Assembly (NCBI GenBank): GCA_022578965.1
Contig: MU400510.1
Location: forward strand, 372,001 to 436,000
Reading direction: 5' to 3'
Length of the DNA: 64,000 nt
Source: Xylaria sp. FL1777
Taxonomy: Eukaryota > Ascomycota > Sordariomycetes > Xylariales > Xylariaceae
Shown: piece by piece, positions 57,903 through 64,000 of the stretch
Layout: every line of letters begins with the position of its first letter
Position numbering within the stretch: position 1 is the stretch's first letter
Program-made: the position numbers and the translations under genes
Notes under the pieces: generated by a model
Database searches by the model: none
Told to the model about the DNA's origin: nothing
The model's input: only the letters and a program-made list of their open reading frames with translations

Positions 57903-59055
57903 TCATGCATCAAGTGCCTCCTCGACAGCGCTCCAGGCTTCTTCCGAGACGTCGCCTCTCTCCGCATTGGTATACACAGCCTGCACATCTGGGTATTCTT
58001 CGACCACAGATAGCAGCTTCGCCAGCATATCAGCCGCCTCGGCATCGTCAACCTTGACCTTGTCGGACGTGCACGACCAGATGATATCTGAGCTCAAGAT
58101 GTTCAAACCTAGCGTCTTGGCCAAGTCTTGCGCGACCTGGTGCGTCATGTTCGGCTGGGTCCACAGCACAATATTTCCCTCCTCATCAGGTTCCACGTCC
58201 TCGGCGCCGGCATCCAGGGCCTGCATCATAACCTCGTCGAAATCCGCCACATCCCCCTCCCCCTTGGCATCATTGACGTCGTTGGGGTCGCCGTTATTGC
58301 GGCTGAGGACGGCGCGCCCCCGTCTCGTGAACAGGAATGCTGTCGGCGCCACGGTGCCGCCGTACTTCTTCACGAGGTGCCGTAGGTCCTTGAGCGACCG
58401 CTGCTTGTTGTCCGTCTCGATGTCGATCAGCATGGCGATGGACGGCGGCATCATCACCTCGAGGGTGGCCGTCTCGAGACCGGCGCCCGTCTCCGACTTG
58501 CCTTGGCCGCGCGCGATGGCCACGTCGATATTTGCTTTGGGCATGCCCGCTGTTTCAAGATTCCAGTTCCGTTAGACTCTCGTATCTCTGCATGCGTTTC
58601 TGGGACTCGATTTGTGGGCGAGGGTCGATATCAGGGTGGTGGATGGGTATCCGTCCGTTTCGAGTCTACTGATGTACAAGTAAATACCTTTTTTAGCTTG
58701 TGCTATCACCGATGCGAGCTGCGAGTTCAAGTTCGGGTCTGCGCCGTACACTGGAGACACGACGTCCAGTTAGTGTGAAAGACGTTTCGGCAAGACAGCT
58801 CTATCCCAATATGAAAAGGGCGGCGCAACTTTTTGTGTACATGACCAACTGCTTCGCGAAGCCGACTCGTTGTGCGTTCTTCTTCTTGTCGGCGGCAGCC
58901 TTGTCATGTTTGATCTTGGACCACTTGTTGTGACCGCTGGAGAGGATCGCATTCGCGGCGAAGGAGCGTCGGCATTGGGCGCATATTGTAGGCCTTATTG
59001 AGTTCGACAGGGGTATTTGAGTCGGTGACGGTAATATAGAGAAGAGAGAACGCAT
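57903..59055 (-). CDS. Mitochondrial YebC/TACO1-family translational activator
   Basis: YebC-family proteins promote mitochondrial translation; the mammalian member TACO1 activates COX1 translation, and the yeast member is Dpc29. Three exons, 58830-59055, 58688-58750 and 57903-58549, give 311 aa. The N terminus (MRSLFSILPSPTQIPLSNSI) looks like a mitochondrial presequence. The YebC core begins SSGHNKWSKIKHDKAAADKK and continues YGADPNLNSQLASVIAQAKK then AGMPKANIDVAIARGQGK. It has all three domains and an acidic C terminus (VSEEAWSAVEEALDA). The first donor (A/GTTGCG) is weaker than consensus, but the junction restores the family sequence. Activation of COX1 here is inferred from the family. 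Confidence 0.9.
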
Positions 59056-59566
59056 TTTAGCATTTGGGGTTTTGGATTAGATAGAATTGATAGTCGGAGG
59101 AGCTTGCAGCCAAAAATCTACTATCTGGTAGATATCCAATCAAGTAGGAAGCTCCCTTGGCATCGATAGTCCTATCTATCAAGGTAGGTTAAACTAGTTT
59201 GGGTAAAACTCCCATCGAATTAGAGAACTCTATGTGAGGCGACTGAGTCGACGAATTGTGATTGGCCTGCAGCTCACCAGTAGCTGCTGATGTTTCAGGG
59301 GTATAGTTTACTGCGTAGTGTACCTGCCGTACCTGTACCTATGTGCTACACTCCATAAGTATGAATTGAACGACGCATGCCACTTCTGATTCTAAGGAGT
59401 GACAGTTTACTACGATTTCACTCCTTTCACAACACACAACCGTCTCCTGCGACTCTCGACCCTTTGACACAGCGTGGTCGACCATTCACCCCTCATTCCT
59501 CGTCGAGGATGCATTTGCGATCCCACTGATGTTGTTTGAGGGTATCTAAATGGGTGCGTAGCACTA
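59056..59566. promoter_or_regulatory. Divergent upstream region of YebC-type and LAA1-like genes
   Basis: 511 bp between divergent starts (59055 minus, 59567 plus). Both promoters must lie here; no specific site can be named. It contains an imperfect GTACCTG/GTACCTGTACC cluster near 59320-59342. Confidence 0.5.
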
Positions 59567-62500
59567 ATGTCATCACCGAACTCGCCTCGCGCTTCGCAGG
59601 GCGCAGGCCCGACTCCTGCGCCAGCATCAGCATCAGATCCTGCTCCAGCTCCCGCTCCGACACGAGCGCCCTCTACGAACCCAGAGCTCCAACTTGCCGC
59701 GCTGCAAGCCCTACCGCCGGAGCAGCAGGATCTATATCTCTTGAACTTCGTGGCCACCCTAAGCAAGCATGTCCTCGCCCTTGCCGCCGACGATTGCACC
59801 GCTCAGCAGTTCTACCTCAAGAAAGAGGTCTTCCAGATCATCAACTTGCAAACGCCGTCTCCGGGTCGAGTCATAAGAAACAGCCTGGGAAAAATCCTGG
59901 CGCATGTGCTTGGGACAGGCGACAGAAAGCTTCTCTTCGAGACTGTGAACGAACTGTCCACCATTGTTTCAAGCGGAAAGTCCAAAAGTGACTCCGATGT
60001 TCGCACGAGACATGCTGCTGTGGTTTGTCTGGGCGATGTATATGCCGTGGCTGGCGATAGTGCCATCAACCTACACGCTCTCGCGTGTGGAAGCTTGATC
60101 AAGTTAGTCAAGTCTTCTCAGAGTCATGCTGGGCTGCGCGCTGCTGCCTTCACCACACTTGGCAAGATTGCTGGTATGATCCAAGGTAGCATGGAAGAAA
60201 GCATAGCTAGGGACATCTGGAAACAAGCACGTAATGCGGCGACTGGCGACAAGGGATCGCTTACCATTGTTTCTGCCTGTCGCTGTTTGAAATCATTGGT
60301 CAGGAATACACCGTATTTTGAAAATTCGGGCGACTTCGATAGCTTGAAATCAACCATCCTCAAGATAATTGACTCGAGTTCTTCCCAAGTCCGGCATGCT
60401 GCAGCTGACTGTTTGGCGGAAGCCATGGTTAAGAGCCACTCCGAACAGGGGCCCAACGCCGGTGCCGTTTCGAAATCGAAGAAGCCTAAGAGGACGAATA
60501 CCTTCAAAAGAGCCTCCATAGCCCCTGGCGCTGGATTGGACGAGGACGATGATATCCCATCACGGCCTGGTAGTCCTGCCCCTGGAGGTGGGAAGAAAAG
60601 CCAAGACCTCGTACTTTCATTGCACGATATTCTAAAAACACTATCCACCCAGTACACTCGTATGTCCACAACCAACAGGGCTAGGGCAGCTATTGGTGTA
60701 TGCTATGGTAGAGTGGTCAAACGCCTAGGAGAGAAATTTGTTGAGACAAATTATACAAGAATTCTTGAACATTTAGCGACCGATATTCTGGGCCATCAAA
60801 ACATTACGAATAACAGGTATAGGCTGCTCATATCTCGTCGTATTGTAGACACGATACTTCAAGATATTATCGGACGCAGAATACTCGGGGAGTCTGGTCA
60901 GATGGCGGTGGCTAAGTCTATCGTCAACGAGGTCTTCAAAAGCTATCCAGAGGTCATCAAAGAGCGGCCCGAGCCAAGCAAGTATACACTCATCGCCTCT
61001 CTGGGCGCTGTTGCTTCACTTATAAGCTCGTTAGGTTCTGCTTCAAATGTTTTTGCAGAAAGCTGCCGCGATGGCCTTTTACAAATATTACAACATCCTA
61101 GTTATACCGTACAGGTCTATGCTTCACATTGTATGAAGACATTAGTCCTTGCATGCCCTCAACAACTTCTCCCATGTTTGTCTATCTGTATGAATAGTCT
61201 GACTAGAGAGCTTTCTCTACTTACAGGAGGACGAAACTCTCCTAGGAGATGTGTTGGGTTCGCCCACGGACTCGCAGCTGCTCTTAGTGCTAGCCCAGCA
61301 CGTCCATTATATGGATCGCTGGACATCAACAGTCGCGTTTATTCCATGGCCACAAACCTACTTAAATCGAGCGGAAAGTCTGAACTACGCGTTTCAAGTA
61401 CACAAGTTCAAGTTGCTTGGATCCTACTGGGCGGTTTAATGTCACTTGGTCCAAACTTCGTGAAAATCCATCTCTCCCAGCTGCTGGTTCTTTGGAAAAA
61501 TGCGCTTCCTAAGCCTCTTGCAAAAGACAACTTCACCCATCGGAGCATTCTTGAAGTTTCTTTCCTTACCCATGTCAAAGAGTGTGCCTTGAGTTGCATC
61601 CTCTCATTCCTGCAATTCAACAGCCGCCTATTGACGGTTGACGTCTCCAAGCGTATAGCAACGATGCTCCAGGGGACTACGGCCTTTCTTAAGCTACTCC
61701 CCTCGAAGAAGACTACCGATGATATCTCTCAAAGATTGACACCAGCTTTGCAGCTACAAGACCTAGATATGATGGCTCATAGACGAGTTCTTCAATGCTA
61801 CGTCAAGCTCGTAAATCAGAGCCCACCAGGTGGCATCGAGGCTTTATTGCAATCAAATCTACTCACCCTCGCTATATCTCTATTTGCAGACCCTGAAAAC
61901 TACGGCGGTAACTCTCTGAGTGCATCGATTGCTAATGCGGCTGGCAACTTTGAGACGGTCTGGGAAGTTGGGGATAACTCTGGCTTCGGCGTTAACGGGC
62001 TGGTACGCGGATTCAAGTCGAAGAAACTTCCGGGTGAAAAGGACGAGTCTCCCGATGAATTGTTGGTAGACGAAACTGGTCCGGATCATATCATCGATAA
62101 CCTTCTCCTGTCGCCAATCTGCTCATCTCCTGAACATGATGCTGCCGCTCTATATGCTGGTGATTTGGACTCTACTTCGGAACTCCCAGATCCTCCAGCC
62201 ACCGAAGTTGTTAATATGGCAATTCGATTATTCGCCTTTGTCTTCCCCGTAACACCTGCCAAGGTTCAAGAGAGCGTTCTGGAACAAATAGCCACATATA
62301 CATCAGCTGGATCTTTACAACGTGATCCCGGGAGAAAGGCAGCTATGACTATCAATATTGCTAGTGCTTTACTATCAACCTTAAAGGTAGCAGTTAAGGA
62401 AACACAATCCCCTTCGGGAGACATCACCAGCACAGCGGTTGAGAAACTACTCCAAGAGATGATTAGGGAGTTTGTTGTGAATCCCGATCAGTACATTCGA

Positions 62501-64000
62501 AGAATTGGTTATGACGCTATTGCCAGATTATGCAATGCGTCTGGTAACGGCTTTACGAATCATGAGGTCAAGTACCTAGTCGACATGATTGTTGGTAATA
62601 GGGAGCCGAGTGTGCGCGCTGGCTGCTCTATGGCATTAGGCTGCATACAAGCTAAAGTGGGAGGCATGGGAGCCGGGTATCACCTGAAGACCATCACGGG
62701 AATATTAATGTCTCTGTGTAACGATCCACACCCGACGGTCCATTTTTGGGCCTTGGAGGCTCTAGGTCTGGCTGCAGACGCAGCTGGCCTAGGGTTCGGC
62801 CCGTACGTATCTGGGACACTCGGGATGCTAGCCCAGTTATATCTATCTGAAACACATCATACGGAGGTAGCGTCACCTATATCTATGAGTCTCGAGATGG
62901 AATTATCTACCGTCACGGCTATTACCCGCTGTGTAGATTCTCTGGTTAATGTGGTAGGACCGGATTTGCAAGATTCTACAAAATCTCGTGAGCTCATTCT
63001 TACCTTGGTCGGCCAATTCCAAAATGAAGAGGACATACTTACTCAGAGAGCTTGCCTCGGATGTCTTGAGCATCTTTCTTTATACGCCCCGGGTCATATG
63101 GTCTTCGTGGACTACGTGAAGTTACTACAGAAATACCTCAGCTCTGAATTTCCTGAGCTTCGTGATGCTGCTGTCGATGGGTTGTACAATCTTATGAAAC
63201 GAGATTCTTACGACGTACTTCTTGCAGCAGATCCAGGTTTTGAGGATCAACTCTGGCTTGTTTTAGACATGGTACCGGATCATGATGGCATCCGAACTCT
63301 TATCCGCAATTGGCTACGTCAAACTTCTCTGAGAGACACGGGTGCTTGGTTACTGCGTTGTCAAAATGTGCTTAAAATGACCCGACCCAGGGTCACCGAG
63401 CCATCATCGCAGAAAACTACTGCTAAACCGAGTGCTGCCATTGATCTTCACGATGAAGAAGTTGCCGGGTTTGCTGCGGCCGCTGGTACTTCCAAAGATG
63501 AGAAGGACCTCGCTGGTAGTTCCGAAACGGAACCTTTACGCTGGCAGGTGAGGACTTTCGCTATGAGTTGTGTCAGTGATATTTTCGTTCTGGTCGGAAA
63601 AGACATTGCCATAAACGGAGAATCTTCTGCACAACCGGTGCTGCAGAGCCGGATAGCAGACGTCATTCGTACGGCCTTCTCTGCTTCTACCTCCAGTGTG
63701 CTGGAACTTCGAATCTGGGGTCTGAAGATTATTGGCGCCGTGCTGAAAATGTTCGGCAAGACACCAGATCCAGACTTTGAAGAAGCAATGCTACTAGAGC
63801 AGTATCAAGCCCAAATTAGCTCGGCGTTGACACCCGCATTTGCAGCGGATTCCTCTCCAGAGCTCGCAGCCGAGGCTGTTAATGTGTGTGCTGCTTTCAT
63901 ATCGACCGGTATTGTGACCGATGTTGATCGAATGGGACGAATCCTGAAGACCCTTGTTACTGGACTTGAGAACTTTTCGACGGATGTCGAAAATGCGGGA
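59567..64000 (+). CDS. LAA1: LAA1/HEATR5-family HEAT-repeat protein, N-terminal part (truncated by window edge)
   Basis: Large helical-repeat protein; yeast Laa1 binds the AP-1 clathrin adaptor and supports trans-Golgi/endosome traffic (family knowledge). Starts at ATG 59567 (MSSPNSPRASQGAGPTPAPA) and stays open, intron-free, for 1478 codons to the right edge; the C terminus lies outside. After a Pro/Ala-rich N terminus, HEAT-like helices run throughout: LQALPPEQQDLYLLNFVATL, VRTRHAAVVCLGDVYAVAGD, VRHAAADCLAEAM, AHGLAAALSASPARPLYG, RRIGYDAIARLC, VRAGCSMALGCIQAKVGGMG. The GALDIN-like and GGYHLK-type segments resemble the family. A Ser/Pro/basic insert around residues 290-345 is probably disordered. 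Family call rests on overall architecture and these segments. Confidence 0.85.
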   Translation, partial: MSSPNSPRASQGAGPTPAPASASDPAPAPAPTRAPSTNPELQLAALQALPPEQQDLYLLNFVATLSKHVLALAADDCTAQQFYLKKEVFQIINLQTPSPGRVIRNSLGKILAHVLGTGDRKLLFETVNELSTIVSSGKSKSDSDVRTRHAAVVCLGDVYAVAGDSAINLHALACGSLIKLVKSSQSHAGLRAAAFTTLGKIAGMIQGSMEESIARDIWKQARNAATGDKGSLTIVSACRCLKSLVRNTPYFENSGDFDSLKSTILKIIDSSSSQVRHAAADCLAEAMVKSHSEQGPNAGAVSKSKKPKRTNTFKRASIAPGAGLDEDDDIPSRPGSPAPGGGKKSQDLVLSLHDILKTLSTQYTRMSTTNRARAAIGVCYGRVVKRLGEKFVETNYTRILEHLATDILGHQNITNNRYRLLISRRIVDTILQDIIGRRILGESGQMAVAKSIVNEVFKSYPEVIKERPEPSKYTLIASLGAVASLISSLGSASNVFAESCRDGLLQILQHPSYTVQVYASHCMKTLVLACPQQLLPCLSICMNSLTRELSLLTGGRNSPRRCVGFAHGLAAALSASPARPLYGSLDINSRVYSMATNLLKSSGKSELRVSSTQVQVAWILLGGLMSLGPNFVKIHLSQLLVLWKNALPKPLAKDNFTHRSILEVSFLTHVKECALSCILSFLQFNSRLLTVDVSKRIATMLQGTTAFLKLLPSKKTTDDISQRLTPALQLQDLDMMAHRRVLQCYVKLVNQSPPGGIEALLQSNLLTLAISLFADPENYGGNSLSASIANAAGNFETVWEVGDNSGFGVNGLVRGFKSKKLPGEKDESPDELLVDETGPDHIIDNLLLSPICSSPEHDAAALYAGDLDSTSELPDPPATEVVNMAIRLFAFVFPVTPAKVQESVLEQIATYTSAGSLQRDPGRKAAMTINIASALLSTLKVAVKETQSPSGDITSTAVEKLLQEMIREFVVNPDQYIRRIGYDAIARLCNASGNGFTNHEVKYLVDMIVGNREPSVRAGCSMALGCIQAKVGGMGAGYHLKTITGILMSLCNDPHPTVHFWALEALGLAADAAGLGFGPYVSGTLGMLAQLYLSETHHTEVASPISMSLEMELSTVTAITRCVDSLVNVVGPDLQDSTKSRELILTLVGQFQNEEDILTQRACLGCLEHLSLYAPGHMVFVDYVKLLQKYLSSEFPELRDAAVDGLYNLMKRDSYDVLLAADPGFEDQLWLVLDMVPDHDGIRTLIRNWLRQTSLRDTGAWLLRCQNVLKMTRPRVTEPSSQKTTAKPSAAIDLHDEEVAGFAAAAGTSKDEKDLAGSSETEPLRWQVRTFAMSCVSDIFVLVGKDIAINGESSAQPVLQSRIADVIRTAFSASTSSVLELRIWGLKIIGAVLKMFGKTPDPDFEEAMLLEQYQAQISSALTPAFAADSSPELAAEAVNVCAAFISTGIVTDVDRMGRILKTLVTGLENFSTDVENAG

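Noticed and set aside
1..64000. CRISPR array, bacterial operons or ribosome binding sites
   Set aside because: The window is eukaryotic with spliceosomal introns; no spaced direct-repeat array exists apart from the protein-coding repeats.

Overview
The window is nuclear DNA of a filamentous ascomycete (Pezizomycotina, probably a sordariomycete; the class is inferred, not proven). Genes are split by short GT-AG introns of about 50-130 bp. The proteins match filamentous-fungal families: a Tup1/RcoA corepressor, Trs33, ERG3, Rmp1, an UstYa-type oxidase and an NB-ARC/TPR NLR. Intergenic DNA carries many short TACCTAGGTA-like words that recur across the window. Exon coordinates were worked out by hand from reading frame, splice signals and protein continuity. 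No transcript data were available.

Layout, left to right. 1-11 kb is a housekeeping block: the 3' part of a SIZ/PIAS SUMO ligase (+), TRS33 of TRAPP (+), cytosolic malate dehydrogenase (-), ribosomal protein eL28 (-), a small DUF2015-like membrane protein (+) and sterol C-5 desaturase ERG3 (-). 12.9-17.1 kb is the most unusual part: an UstYa-family (DUF3328) oxidase (-) diverges from a secreted, Kex2-processed repeat precursor (+) with nine peptide copies, followed by tRNA-Gly(GCC). 17.1-23.6 kb is a gene-poor stretch. 23.6-27.6 kb holds TUP1 (+) and RNase MRP subunit RMP1 (-), convergent. 27.6-38 kb is sparse: an uncharacterised proline-rich protein (-), a possible tiny exon (-), a Tri3-like acyltransferase (+) and an orphan protein (-). 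38.1-48.6 kb holds TIM23 (-), a nine-exon THADA/TRM732 gene (+) and the seven-exon GPI ethanolamine-phosphate transferase LAS21 (+). 49.4-52.8 kb is a seven-exon NLR gene (-): lipase-like domain, NB-ARC, TPRs. 54.8-64 kb holds the GPI mannosyltransferase SMP3 (+), PET100 (+), a mitochondrial YebC/TACO1-type protein (-) and the 5' 4.4 kb of a LAA1/HEATR5 gene (+) that runs off the right edge.

Three functional groupings stand out. The UstYa gene and repeat precursor form a candidate two-gene ribosomal-peptide locus. Each repeat is set out as Kex2 site, a run of X-Pro dipeptides, then a peptide starting HHAGKKTKGN; this is the logic of an alpha-factor precursor (Kex2, then Ste13-type trimming) with an unrelated peptide. 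LAS21 and SMP3, both late steps of GPI-anchor assembly, flank the NLR gene. PET100 and the YebC/TACO1 gene, both tied to cytochrome c oxidase, are convergent neighbours.
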